This document shows positions 44,777 to 56,513 of a DNA stretch of 64,000 nt, piece after piece. The first letter of the stretch is position 1. Each line of letters begins with the position of its first letter. The DNA lies in NCBI RefSeq assembly GCF_039555335.1, contig NC_092628.1, forward strand, positions 98,088,536 through 98,152,535, given 5' to 3'. The position numbers and the translations under genes were made by a program. Below the pieces are notes generated by a model, which saw nothing but the letters and a program-made list of their open reading frames with translations, was not told where the DNA came from and did not search any database. Source of the DNA: Amphiura filiformis (Eukaryota; Echinodermata; Ophiuroidea; Amphilepidida; Amphiuridae).

Positions 44777-46494
44777 TTATATTATATATATATATATCAT
44801 CAATCTTTATTCAGCAAAACAGACAAACAAAGAAAGTAATGAAAAACAAAGACTGGACTTACGCCCAGGACAAGTTGGTAGACAAAAGTCATCAACTATG
44901 CAGGGCTATGCATGCAACGACGCGAGCAACGAAAAACTATAAACTGGACGAGTGCCAAAGAAGATTAAAGCTGGAGGTGGGGTTGATCAGCAGTGCCCCA
45001 GGAAGGAGCATGGCGGGCATTCCAAATAGTGTAGCTGGTCAACAGGGAAATTTTGCTGAGGTCTTTTGGCAAAGATCTCGGTGGTTTTGACCTACCAAAA
45101 GAAAATATAGTAACCAAACGCTCTTTGGTTTCAGGGGTAACCAACCCACGGGATCCGATTTCGATGCAGGTGATGTTGCATGCATAGCCATTGTCAACAA
45201 TATCAGAAACTAAGTTCTCATACTTAAGAGTTTTACGCGCATGTGCACTAGAGATATTTTGTTCAAATGGCACAGTTAACTCAATCAAGTGGATAGATTT
45301 CTGTTTTTCATTGACCATGACAATATCGGGACGTAGTTTGGAAATGACAATGTTGACTGGGAGGGTCCCTCCTGTTGTTGTGAACCCAGGCAAGTCGGAG
45401 AATATTTTAACATCAGGTGAAGTGGACAAGATGAGTTTCAGTTGTCTCAGGATATGGTGCAGTATGGAATCGTGGCGCCAGGTAAATCTGCCTTGGTTTA
45501 AAGAGACAGAACAGGAGTTAAGAACATGCATGAGAGTTTGTTTGTTTCCGCATAAATTGCAATTAGTGCTTGATCGTTTGCCCCAGGTTTTGAGATTGCA
45601 AAATGTGGGCAGATAGTCAATTGATGCACGCACCGCGAACGATAAAACATTTCTTGGAAGATCAAAAATAATTGAACGCCATGTAAGATCCGCTCCTTCA
45701 GCCTCCATGAGTTTGAGGAGATTACCTTGTTGGATCAGAGGTTTGATATACTCCCTCCAGAATATAATGCGATCAGCGTCAATGAGGTCTTTGACTTTCT
45801 GTTTTAAGTCAAACCACTTGATATTTTCACCTTCTTTGACCTCACCGACGTTGACACATTGTTCTTGGGCCTCAGAATATTTATCGTCCCAGCGTTTTAT
45901 ACCGTATCTCACTTTCTTCCTTTTCCAATTTGACTCCCTATCCATTTTGCACTTGAGGGCATGCACCACGCGATCGTCAGCCTTAATCATGCAACGGGCG
46001 TAAGCTGACGTATGGGATTCCAAGTAAATATCTGAAATTCGGGGGAGAGCTAGCCCTTCAGGACTATGTATGAAGGCCGGGGTTGGACCTTTAGATGGGA
46101 GGCCCAAGAAAGATTTAACAGTATTAGTATGCATATGATCTAATGATTCCAATTGGGTGTCAGTAAGTTCATGCACAGTTAACATATATCTTACAGATGG
46201 CATAGCATATTGGACATAGGCCTTCAATTTGAACTCATCGCGGATGGAGCATGAGTTGATGTTTTCAGACATGCTTTTCAATTTTATCTCGACAAGTTCA
46301 TGAATATCCTTCGATTTACCTTTGAAAGTTATGTTACTGCCGAGGAATTTTTCTGGGGAGTCTTTGAGAGATTTTAGAGTGACATCTCCTAGATTGAAGG
46401 TGCAAGCTGAAGATTTGCCAGAACAGATTGAGATAGATTTACATTTGACGGGTTTGAGGGTGAGATTCATGGACTTGGTTATATCATTGATTTC
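44777..46494 (-). mobile_element. 5'-truncated R2/NeSL-like LINE with restriction-type endonuclease
   Basis: On the minus strand the element enters inside the RT (INDITKSMNLTLKPVKCKS), runs through the coding frame at 46494-44965 and ends in a short 3' tail with TATATATATA at about 44780-44796. It splits one unit of the tandem array: the left flank ends GGGGACATG and the right flank starts AGTTCAAGGGG, which are nearly adjacent (GACATGGTCATAGTTCAAGG) in other units. Confidence 0.88.
44965..46494 (-). pseudogene. R2-like retrotransposon polyprotein, C-terminal part
   Basis: About 509 codons are open without a break, truncated at the 5' end within the RT thumb region. Order: RT end (LTLKPVKCKSISI, FLGSNITFKG), helical region with LDHMHTNTVKSFLGLP, then a zinc knuckle CNLCGNKQTLMHVLNSC, then a PD-(D/E)XK-type nuclease with RPDIVMVNEKQKSIHLIELT (the RPD and ELT residues being the expected catalytic set), then KYENLVSDI. 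This is the layout of site-specific R2/NeSL/Hero-type LINEs. The open frame suggests a fairly young insertion. It cannot act alone because the catalytic RT palm is missing. Confidence 0.88.
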
Positions 46495-47721
46495 AGTTCA
46501 AGGGGCATTTCACCCAGGTCTTAGGCTAGGAGGGGTAAGGATTATGATTATGCCTTAGTTCAAGTGTAAGTTAGACGGGGATTAACTAGTCAAGTTTCAA
46601 TGTTTGGGCTTGGGTCGGACTTTGCCCTACTTGGCCAGTGGTGTGAGTGACTATATTGTCCGGTAGTGACGTTAGGGAGTGGTGTATGACTACATGATGC
46701 TCTTAGCTCATTTCTTTTAAAATATGATCAAGGTTTTTTAATTATAAACTAAAGATTAATACTTAGATTTAAAGTAGTTTAAGGTGGTAGTTATAGGTAA
46801 TGTTAGATTTGAAGTTGATCTTAACCTACTTGTTGCAGCTACCGGCTATTCTATGGAACTTTGAAGGCCTGGTCACGATGTGTGAAACCGGCTCGAATTT
46901 TTTTATAAAGGGACATGGTCATAGTTCAAGGGGCATTTCGCCCAGCCGTTAGGTCTTAGGCTAGAATGGGTTAGAATTAGGTTTAGACCCCGGAATCGGC
47001 CTTAGTTCAAGTGTAAGTTATATGGGGGGGGGGGATTAACTAGTCAAGTTTCAATGTTTGGGCTTGATTCGTACTTTGCTCTACTTGACCAGTGGTGTGA
47101 TGTGAGTGACTATATATTGTCCGGTAGTGACGTTAGGGAGTGGTGTACGTGTATGACTACATGATGCTCTTAGCTCATTTCTTTTAAGATGTGATGTCGC
47201 CAAACAACACGAATAAAGCGGTTGCATGATCACGTCTTGTGAATTGTAAACTAAAGACTAGTACTTAGATTTAAAGCAGTTTAAGGTGGTAGTTATAGTC
47301 AATGTTAGATTTGAAGTTGATCTTAAAATTCCACGCCTTAGAGCAGATGTGTACATTCTTATAGCAATGTGATTTTACAAACCAACAGTAGCGATACATC
47401 ATCCCGCTGTGCCTCCACATCCTCTTCTCTATATGCTCACTCCGATCGAGTCGGTGAACGTTTTTAAGTACTGACAAAGACCACCCCGAACCGTTGTGCC
47501 AGATTAGTTCATTGCGGCAACATTTAGATGATCACGGCTAAACTAAGTCATCTTCTTGTTACAGCTCCGGGTACTCAATGGAACATTGAAGGCCTGGTCA
47601 CGACAGATAAAACCGGCTAGAATGTTAGATGGGATATGGTCATAGTTCAAGGGGCATCTCACCCAGCCCTTAGGTCTTAGGCTAGGAGGGGTTAGGATTA
47701 GGATTAGGCCTTAGTTCAAGA

Positions 47722-47946
47722 CGAGGGTTGAAAGCACTCAACTCACATCACCTGCTCCCACAAAATGAGCATTAAGTCGCCAGGGCACTATAAAAGATAC
47801 AGTCCATAAATCATGATAAAATTCAATAGAAAGCAAAAGACAATGTAGAGGGATTTTTGAAGCCCAAAGCAAGGAGCCATCTTTATGCTCATTTTGTGAG
47901 AGCTGGTTATAGTGAGTTACGGCTTTCTGGTTCTGAACCCTCGAAG
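47722..47946. mobile_element. MITE inserted in one unit of the tandem array
   Basis: Ends CGAGGGTT and AACCCTCG, with inner CACAAAATGAGCAT and ATGCTCATTTTGTG complementary. AAG flanks both sides where other units read TTCAAGTGTAAG. It is absent from the other units. Confidence 0.75.
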
Positions 47947-48939
47947 TGTAAGTTAGACGGGGGATTAACTAGTCACGGTTCATATGTTTGGGCTTGGGAC
48001 GGACTTTGCCCTACTTGGCCAGTGGCGTGAGTGACTATATTGTCCGGTAGTAACGTCAGGGAGTGGTGTATGACTACATGATCATCATGTTGATGCTCTA
48101 AGCTCATTTCTTTTTAAGATGTGATGTCACCGAACAGCATGAATAAAGCGGTCGCATGATCACGTCTTGTGAATTGTAAACTAAAGACTAGTACTTAGAT
48201 TTAAAGCAGTTTAAGGTGGTAGTTATAGTCAATGTTAGATTTGAAGTTGATCTTAAAATTGCACGCCTTAGAGCAGATGTGTACATTTTTATACCAATGT
48301 GATTTTACAAACCAAGCTAGTGCATCAGTAGCGAAATATCATCCCGCTGTGCCTCCACATCCGTCTCTCTCTCTATAATGCTCACTCCGATCGAGTCGGT
48401 GAACGTTTGTCAGTACCGACAAACACCCCCAGAACCGTTGTGCCAGATTAGTTCATTGATTGCGGCAACATTTAGATGATCACTGCTAAACTAAGCCACT
48501 ACTTGTTGCAGCTACCGGGTACTCTATGGAACTTTGAAGGCCTGGTCACGATGGATGAAACCGGATCGAATGTTCGAGGAGACATGAACATAGTTCAAGG
48601 GGCATTTCACCCAGCCATTATGTCTTACGCTAGGAGGGGTTAGGATTAGGCCTTAGTTCAAGTGTAAGTTAGACGCCCGGTTAGACGGGGAAATTAACAG
48701 TCAAGTTTCACATGTTGGCGTTAGGGAGTGGTGTGTGACTACATGATGCTCTTAGCTTAATGTAAACTAAAGATTTGTAGTTACATTAAAAGCAGTTTAA
48801 GGTAGTAGTTCTAATCATTATTAGATGATTTAAAGTTGCACGCTATAGAGCAGGTGTGTAAATTCTTGTAGTAATGTGATTTTACAAACCGAGCTGGTGG
48901 TAATAGTAGTAGTGCTTGGTTTGATTTCCTCAATTTCAG

Positions 48940-49140
48940 TATCAAATCGGAATGATACAGTCAGCATCTGGATATAGCACCATTCGAATACTCGTAATCT
49001 TTGGAAACTTGAAGTTCTCGATAGACATGATAGAGGGCGACAGAATCATGGCAAAAGAAGTTGCACTGGGCCTGAATTTGCATGCGCGAATAGTAAGCCT
49101 TGACAGGTTCGGCAATAAAAGATACTGTCCTCAAATTTAA
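48940..49140 (+). CDS. Candidate terminal exon of an unknown gene
   Basis: After a good 3' splice site (TTTGATTTCCTCAATTTCAG) the frame reads YQIGMIQSASGYSTIRILVI FGNLKFSIDMIEGDRIMAKE and continues to NKRYCPQI and TAA. Composition looks protein-like (mixed charged and hydrophobic residues, some CpG), but no family was recognised and no upstream exon is visible: the preceding 4.8 kb is the tandem array. It could be an internal ATG-started small protein of 62 residues or a relic. Confidence 0.3.
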   Translation, partial: YQIGMIQSASGYSTIRILVIFGNLKFSIDMIEGDRIMAKEVALGLNLHARIVSLDRFGNKRYCPQI

Positions 49141-49458
49141 CTATCCTTAAATGTTTGATGCCTAATTTAACCCAATTGAATAATATGGTAGCTGAAGGAT
49201 GACTTCACAAACGGCTTTTTGCATATATGCAATTTGATATTATCATCATTCATTATCTACAATAGCTGAATAATGTAAAATAAATAGAATCCAATTTATA
49301 TGTCCGTATAAAGCTATACTGAATTGATATTATAATACTGGTGACTGTTCACTATTGAGGCTTATCATGCTGAAATATTAATATCTTACATAGCCCTGAC
49401 CATCTGAGAAGGAACTATTTCAGTTTTAAGTCACTCATTTTCAGTGTAGTTCATTAGG
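49141..49458. other. Gene-free gap
   Basis: AT-rich, nothing recognised. Confidence 0.3.
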
Positions 49459-49684
49459 AAATGAATTTGGAGAAAACCTTCTGTTAATAAAATACTATGC
49501 TGAGCCACCAGCCTGGGTGGCTCACGCTCCAGTAATTTCAGATGATTGAGCTCAGTAATACATCAAAGAATGTCTTCCAATTCATGAAAACAAATAGATA
49601 ATCAGCTTATCGGATTAAAAGCTTAGAGGGAAGGTCTTGCTGCTCAGCGAGTGTTTGTAATTATCAGAAGGTTTTCTCCAATAA
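49459..49684 (+). mobile_element. TTGGAGAAAACC-type MITE, copy 1
   Basis: Ends TTGGAGAAAACCTTCTG and CAGAAGGTTTTCTCCAA. The interior includes GAGCCACCAGCCTGGGTGGC, itself a hairpin, and GTCTTCCAATTCATGAAAAC. A near-identical copy lies inverted at 53453-53692. Confidence 0.8.
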
Positions 49685-50972
49685 TGTGATTGCTTCGTTT
49701 TCTAAGGTGTTGAGTTGAACAGAAGAACAAATCTAATATCCATTGTACACTATTGCTACTGTAAGTTCAACCACTCATTTATTTTGGTGACCGAGGTGTT
49801 TATTCGTTTTTGTCATTTATCTTGATCTTAAGTGTATGATAATTTTTTTTAAATAGGGTAATTATTGGCCTGACACGCACTTTACAGAGCCATTGAATAA
49901 ATTCTTTAATACTAGTATAAGTTTATTTGTAATACCGGTAGTTGCATTTTAGTCTATTGGTATAACCTGTTTCTTGGATCTCTTATAATATATCCCCTGG
50001 CTGGGAGGGCACTGTCGGATTTATTGCGTGCGTGCGTTGATACTGTATCACGAGATCAAAGTGAATACATTTATCTTATCCCACAATTCTTTGCAACAAT
50101 ATTCTACTATGTGTGATTTTGTCATCATAAAAATACTAGTAGGTATGGTATTCTATATAGCAGCGGCGGAGCGAATTCTAGTCACCCGCAGATAAGGCAA
50201 TGGCTCCGAAACCGGGGGCGGGGGCTCGGCCGGTTCGGCCCCCAATAATTTTGGTGGCTATGGAAAAGTACCATTGCCCACCCCCTCCAATAATTTGAGC
50301 CAGGTATTATTATCCCCACCCCTCCCCAATGTTTAACACATTCCGGAGCCCCTGTAAGGCTCCAGAAGAAAAGTGTGTCACCGATTTGGTTTACAGCATC
50401 ATGGTAAAAATGTACTTTTACTGGATCCTTAATATATGACAAGCCGAATAATCAGTAATTTGGATGAACTTTTCTTAACTTGAGTTATCTGCGAGTTATC
50501 AATATATTTCAAACTTAAACCCCAAATCCAGCTTTTACTTGATCGTTTCCAGAGTACCGCATTTCTGCAGATAGCATTGCATCATGGGACAACATTAAAA
50601 TTGGTATAGTAGTATAGCACGAGATGAGGAAATCTCGGTACGCATACACCCGCCGCATTTGGCGTGTCTTACTAATACTATCATCACAGTGTACGGCGGG
50701 ATGTGGTAGGGTTTCGTTTTACATACAAGAAGCACGCAAACTTCCTCGTTCCCCTCCCTCCCTCATCACATCTTCACGCCTTTCGGTGGGAAAGTCTTAC
50801 TAATACTAAAAGAAAATTACGGACAATCCGGTCTGTTATTACTGAATTGATTCGTCTCAATAAGCTCGCCTACCTTCCCATTCCGGTGTCTTTTTCACTT
50901 TTTAAAGTCAGCAACTATATTATTTTAAACTAGTTCACAACATCTTGTGAATGGCAGTGAGCTTTCAAAGTA
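49685..50972. other. Gene-free stretch
   Basis: A G/C-rich repeat-like piece is at about 50160-50350 (GGGGGCGGGGGCTCGGCC and C runs). No gene recognised. Confidence 0.3.
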
Positions 50973-51465
50973 AACATCTCAAAAAAAGTAACTAACCCCC
51001 CTTAAATAATGACCATTATTAATAAATGGGTGATTGTATTACAAATCTGTAAAATGCGTTGGAAGCAGAATGAATTTATTTCTGCACATTTTGACACCTC
51101 ATTTTGTAGCAATTGACTAAATATTGACGTCACAGCGTACATTGAAATCAATGCAGCCCAAGATTTGAAAGTTGCAGTAAATTCTATTGATTTTGCATTC
51201 AGTGTAATGGAAGGAAATCTGTGTAATGATATCTGAGTGTTTTTGTATTGTCAAAATTTGTATGTAAGTGCAACTTTCAAATCTGGACCTCACTACATTA
51301 AATTGACCGGTGTTTTATAGTTTTCTGGGCTATCGTATCAAATGAGGTGTCAAAATGCGCAGAAATAAATTCTGCTTCCAACGCATTTTACAGATTTGTA
51401 ATACAATAGCCCTTTTTTGAATAATGGCCATTATTTAACGGGTTAGTTACTTTTTTTGAGATGTT
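50973..51465. mobile_element. TA-flanked foldback MITE, 493 bp
   Basis: Ends AACATCTCAAAAAAAGTAAC and GTTACTTTTTTTGAGATGTT are exact complements, with TA outside (50971-50972, 51466-51467). The arms continue to match (ACAAATCTGTAAAATGCGTT, GAGGTGTCAAAATG). Non-coding. Confidence 0.85.
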
Positions 51466-51467
51466 TA

Positions 51468-53452
51468 TATGATTTGTAGAATGAACTTTTGCAAAACATC
51501 AAAGTGTTATTTTTCAATAATATATTGATTTACCTAATGAAAATCGATTTTTTGACTACTTCGACCAACAATACCTAGTCTACCCTTAAGACTTTGGTCA
51601 TCGCTTTTTACTAATTTAATCATTATTGTCTAATGACTTTGGGTTTGGATATCGGAAAGATAATGTCGGTTCATAAAAGAACAAAACTAATGTCCATATC
51701 GTTTTTTCAGAAGCCTTTGTAAAGAGTTGTAAGGTTTTAATGACATCTGCACATCCGATAACAGCAAATGAATGAAAGAACGAAACATATCTTGTTTCTC
51801 TTGACTTATGGAAATATATATTTTTAATTGGAATATCTATTTCAGATCCAAAATCGTCTACAGTTGGTTTGCGATCTTGGCGTGTAATGCATTGTGTCGG
51901 AAAGGTCGTCGAAAGGTTAATTGCGTAACACCATGAACACCTGACCTTTGGTCCCCATAAATGACAATATAGTGTGACAGATTTCACAATACGGGAATGG
52001 TTTTTCAATGTTATATTTAGTATAGGGTTTATAATTCACAATAGCCCATCATAACACCATTTTAAAAACGATAAACATGATAAATAATGGTCAAACACAA
52101 ATAATAATAATTATGAGTAGAACCCCCGCAAATTAAAACAACAAAAAAAAGGCGAATGAAACATTATGATATTAGCAAATACTATAATATATTAGTTAAA
52201 TATAGTGTTTACGTTGCAGTGTTTATGTTTGAACTTTTCCTTCAAATTCGAAGGATTGCATTCTGCAAAATAACCAAATGTGTCATGGAGCTAGCTCAAA
52301 TAATCATTTTTTTTGGCCTGGGATTTTGGCATATGTTTGTTTGAATCAATCAGAGATCTGGTTTCACGCCAGGATCCGTGAATCAATATTATTGAGGACC
52401 GCTCTCAATTTTTTTTCGATTGATGGACCAACCAGATATGAAAATAGTGCTCATAATTTTGCGTGGTTGGTTCATTTAACATGTTTTAGTTAAAGTTAAG
52501 ACTAAGTGTGTCAGTAAGTTGAACAAAATCAGTAACGCAGCAGGTTGCGTGACAAATGCCGGGTATACAGTATGATGCGTGTAATACACAGAGGTTATGT
52601 GTACTAAGAACATTTCCTATTGGACTTCCTCTATTGTTTTCGTTAATATCTTATCCATTTAGCTGATTGAAATTACTAACGATATGCATTTAGTTACTTT
52701 TTTTATTAGTGACTAGTGCCTATGAAGTGGAAACTTAACTAAATTTATAATCTTCAAACGAATTTTACAGTCACACTAAATTAACACCGGGAGTAACTGG
52801 ACCAGAGGGAGAAGGGTAATGGTGGTAATGTCCCCCTCTCCGCTTGTCTAATAAAAGAGAGAGAGAGAGAGAGACGCAAGATTCAAGAGCACTCCTAAAG
52901 TTAAAAGAAAATTGCCCGGGGGCAAAATTGCCTTTTCGCAAAACATAATGTGTGCTTCACAGGTTTTCAGGTTTTAGTAAATATATTATCTTACTTCATA
53001 AATTTTTAAAATGTGTATTTAATAGGCCTATAGCTCACTTGACAATAAATATCGTAACATGTAACGATCTAACGATGCACATCAGAAACATAGGCTACAA
53101 CTTCAGCTAGTGAACAAATGCCATAAACTGAGACCACCGGCAATTGCCTTGCATGGAGTCCGCATGTGTGAATTAACCTCCTGACCTAGTTAACCTTCCT
53201 ACCCTCTGCCAATTACACATTGCCTGTGTAGTTGTTAGGACATCTTTATCTGCGGGCAGCGCGGTCGGTAGGCCTACTGCATATTTTAGTTTCCGTGTCG
53301 AAACATTTTGATTAAGGCTTGTGAGAAGTTTTGATTATGAAATAAAATTGAAAGGAACTAACCCTATAAATCTAGCCGCTGTCTGGGGCCCTCAAAGAAT
53401 TAGCGATCGCGTAGCGCGAGCAGCTTGGAGAGTATTATAGCAACACATTATA
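51468..53452. other. Gene-free stretch
   Basis: It includes a short GA microsatellite at about 52853-52874. Scattered frames lack splice or family support. Confidence 0.35.
52853..52874 (+). repeat. GA microsatellite
   Basis: About ten GA dinucleotides in a row. Confidence 0.9.
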
Positions 53453-53692
53453 GAGAATGAATTTGGAGAAAACCTTCTGATAATTACAAACACTCGCTGA
53501 GCAGCAAGACCTTCCCTCTAAGCTTTTAATCCGATAACCTAATTATCTATTTGTTTTCATGAATTGGAAGACATTCTTTGATACATTACTGAGCTCAATC
53601 ATCTGAAATTACTGGAGCGTGAGCCACCCAGGCTGGTGGCTCAGCATAGTATTTTATTAACAGAAGGTTTTCTCCAAATTCATTTCCTGATG
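53453..53692 (-). mobile_element. TTGGAGAAAACC-type MITE, copy 2, inverted
   Basis: It is the reverse complement of 49459-49684 with very few changes. ATGAATTTGGAGAAAACC is present at both ends of this copy but only at one end of copy 1. Confidence 0.82.
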
Positions 53693-55011
53693 AGAGCCCA
53701 ATAGTGCTAGCTGGCCCCAGCAACACGGGTAAATAAGAATTCAGATAAGATAAAAAAAAAAAGTCTATCAAGAAAATACCATTCCTGCTGTTTCAACATT
53801 TAAACTGATATGAGTTAGCAAAATTAGACTACCCAAGCTAGAGGTCATTGGCACATATACTAACTGTATACATGTACTAAAAGAAAAAAAAAGTGCCGAG
53901 TCTTAATTTGTACGTGCAAATTACAGTGTTGTACTTCTAGGTCAGTGTTCTGATTTGTGTGAGACGCTTCTTTATGATACCGTGCCTATCTGCACCTCTT
54001 CGCTATCGAATAAATCCGATTGCGTGTTTAATGCTACATGGTTACATTGCCAATTTCCAGGGTTCATGAACTGTTTGGCATATAGTGTGTCCAAGAAAAA
54101 TGGGCCTCGGGGAAAAAGTACGTTAGTCAGCAGTGAACTTTATTTATTTTCTATTAACGGAGCTGAGTGCCATAACACGTTCTGCGTTAGTACGTCATCC
54201 TCATCTCTGGCCATTTTAAGTTGTTTACCTAGGTTGGTCCGTAAGGGGCACACGCTTGGGTCCCATAGAAAATCCATGCCTGGTCCAGACCTATGCCGGG
54301 GCCTATACCAAATGCACATGCCAGGCTATTATAAGCATAGCCAAGCATTAGGTTTTTGTTCACGGAGTGAACATTTCCCCCACATTGAATCCCTTACATA
54401 CACTGACTGTCACGGTCTTGAATAGCTATTGTAGCCCATCAATCCTGTGGTTAAGAGGCTAGGAAATAATTCCTAATGTCTCATCCGAGGTTTGTATCCC
54501 TTTATCTAATCCTGCCCCACTGACAAGGACTTTTTTAGCACATCTTATCTTGTAAAATTCAGTTCCTGTTATCTACCCAGTAATGTTTGCTTATCTTAAT
54601 TGGATCCCTAATAATTATGGGGCCATGGTTATTATCTGCATGGTATATTACTTGAATTTCAATGTGCCTATGATATTGATTTGAAAGTTTGTATTTAAAT
54701 GAGTTTCTTGCTGGATGGAGAGTTATATAAGCCAGAGTCAGGATGTAGGTATCATTATGCCTCAAATCACTAATTTATTGTAAGATCAGTGCAGAGTATG
54801 TTAGATATGAAAATGGAAAGTTAGAACAAATTACTATACACCTGATCCGTGAACTGTGTCTTTTTGAAAGACTCTTCTTGTTCATATTGTATTCTAACAA
54901 TTGGGAGAGATAAGAAACTGAAAATTCTTATTCCGTGCCCAGAGTGAAGAATTCACTTTCATGGGCGGTTTTTCACTGTTTTACATGACGTGTTTACATT
55001 TAAGCTACAGT
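53693..55011. other. Gene-free stretch
   Basis: A 156-codon frame at 53955-54425 lacks an ATG near its start and has no family resemblance. Nothing else recognised. Confidence 0.35.
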
Positions 55012-55221
55012 AAAGATTCGCCTAATGGCGCTGTGGATGGGGTGATTAGACATAAGTGGAACTTTCGGTACCGTACAACCTTAAAAATACCCTCCCGTAA
55101 AATTCCCACCAGCAAATAAGGGCCCTTCATCTTGTTGGGATTTCAGAGGACGAAGGTCTCTATTGTACATGAAATGTACCTCAAGGCAACGGAGCCCAAG
55201 TGCGCCATTAGGCGAATCTTT
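55012..55221. mobile_element. MITE with 20 bp inverted ends, 210 bp
   Basis: AAAGATTCGCCTAATGGCGC at the left returns as GCGCCATTAGGCGAATCTTT at the right. The middle does not pair. The target duplication is unclear. Confidence 0.75.
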
Positions 55222-56512
55222 GTGGGTTTAGGCACTATAGGGTAAGTGTAGGTAAGTGGAGACCGTTGGGAATAGGAGACCATTAAGCTAAAACCAGACC
55301 TCACTGGCTGCACTGGGCTGCAATGTTGCTGTAGCGCCATCTATAGTTTGTAAGAACACTCTTGTAACATTTGCAATGCATCGGAGCTATTTATTGGAGA
55401 GAACTATCTGATAATGTACTAAGGGACGAAATTGTCATCCTAGAATTTTTCAAGAAATGTTTGGGTGTGTTTACCTAATGAGTAATGAAGGGGTGGTCTG
55501 TAAAGGCTGTTTTAATAGGAAGTTATGGAAGTGGGCTAGCCACCATAAAATACTAAATGTTCATTGTGTGTAGTGGGTGACACAATACCACAATAAACAA
55601 CGTCAGATGTGTGTAGGTATTTGAGGTAAATTTATAATTCAACGATATTTCAATTATTCAATAATATTTAGGTCTATACCCACATTAAATCGGGACCCTG
55701 GCATATAATACACTTGCAGCATAGATCATATATGATTGTAGTTACTTACCTTCAAAAATGTGTACTATTGATTCCCCAAACCCAATCTCAAATAGATAAT
55801 TGGAGCCTGTTTTGTCTTGTCCCAGCTCCTCCATGTCGGCATGCAATGCGGCGAAGACGAGAGAACTTTGGCATGCAGATCAGCGTGATTACAATCAAAT
55901 AGAGCTGAAACAAACTCAGAGTGGGATTTTGGCTTTTTTACATTTAGGGAGATATGGTTTACCATAAGCATACTATCTGTACATTACTGGTCATCCACAT
56001 TTTTGCTTGGAACACGTGGTAATTATCTCGCGTGTCAATTGTACACATCAGGAAGGCGTAACACTACACGCATTTGCACCCAATCGCGTGTCTTAACTGA
56101 TCAGTTCTCTATTACCGATTTTTTAAAGAAAATCAGTCACGATGGGATAGAAAGAGCCATCAGTGTCATCAGCTGGTTACTACCGGATCGCTGATAATCC
56201 ACCAAACCAAAATAATTTTTTATATTATGGATTTCTTTAGATGAGTTGACCTCAATGTTTATCAACAAAGGCAAGGGAATGGCATATCGATATGCTTGAG
56301 TGAACCCCATGCAACACTACACAGTTCAATAGCCTTATTCATTGTGATGTGGCGGGAGTTTAAAAACACGAGCCCTGAACAAAATATGATGCCCGCGCAT
56401 ACTGCCAGGCAAAAAACAATGGAAATGGCAATTGTGATGATACGTGCGCATACTGCCAGGCATTAACGTCAGAAGTCAACTCATCTATATGTTAATAATT
56501 AATGCTACATGT
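55222..56512. other. Gene-free stretch
   Basis: A direct repeat of GCGCATACTGCCAGGCA is at about 56394 and 56446. No gene recognised. Confidence 0.3.
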
Positions 56513-56513
56513 A

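Larger units (their letters stand above)
44134..48900 (+). repeat. Array of five roughly 0.7 kb tandem units, broken by a LINE
   Basis: Units begin at about 44134 (partial start), 46495, 46925, 47644 and 48594 with TTCAAGGGGCATTTCACCCA. They share GACGGGGATTAACTAGTCAA-like text, ATTGTCCGGTAGTGACGTTA, CATCATCCCGCTGTGCCTCC, GAGTCGGTGAACG, GAACCGTTGTGCCAGAT and GAAGGCCTGGTCACGA. The 46495 unit lacks about 290 bp and the 47644 unit carries a 225 bp insert (47722-47946). No frame is conserved across units, so it is probably non-coding. Confidence 0.85.

Noticed and set aside
45191-45616. Plus-strand 141-codon frame opposite the R2-like LINE
   Set aside because: Antisense shadow of the real minus-strand coding frame.
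53955-54425. 156-codon plus-strand frame
   Set aside because: It starts at TTG with no nearby ATG, has no splice context or family resemblance, and its composition looks like chance.
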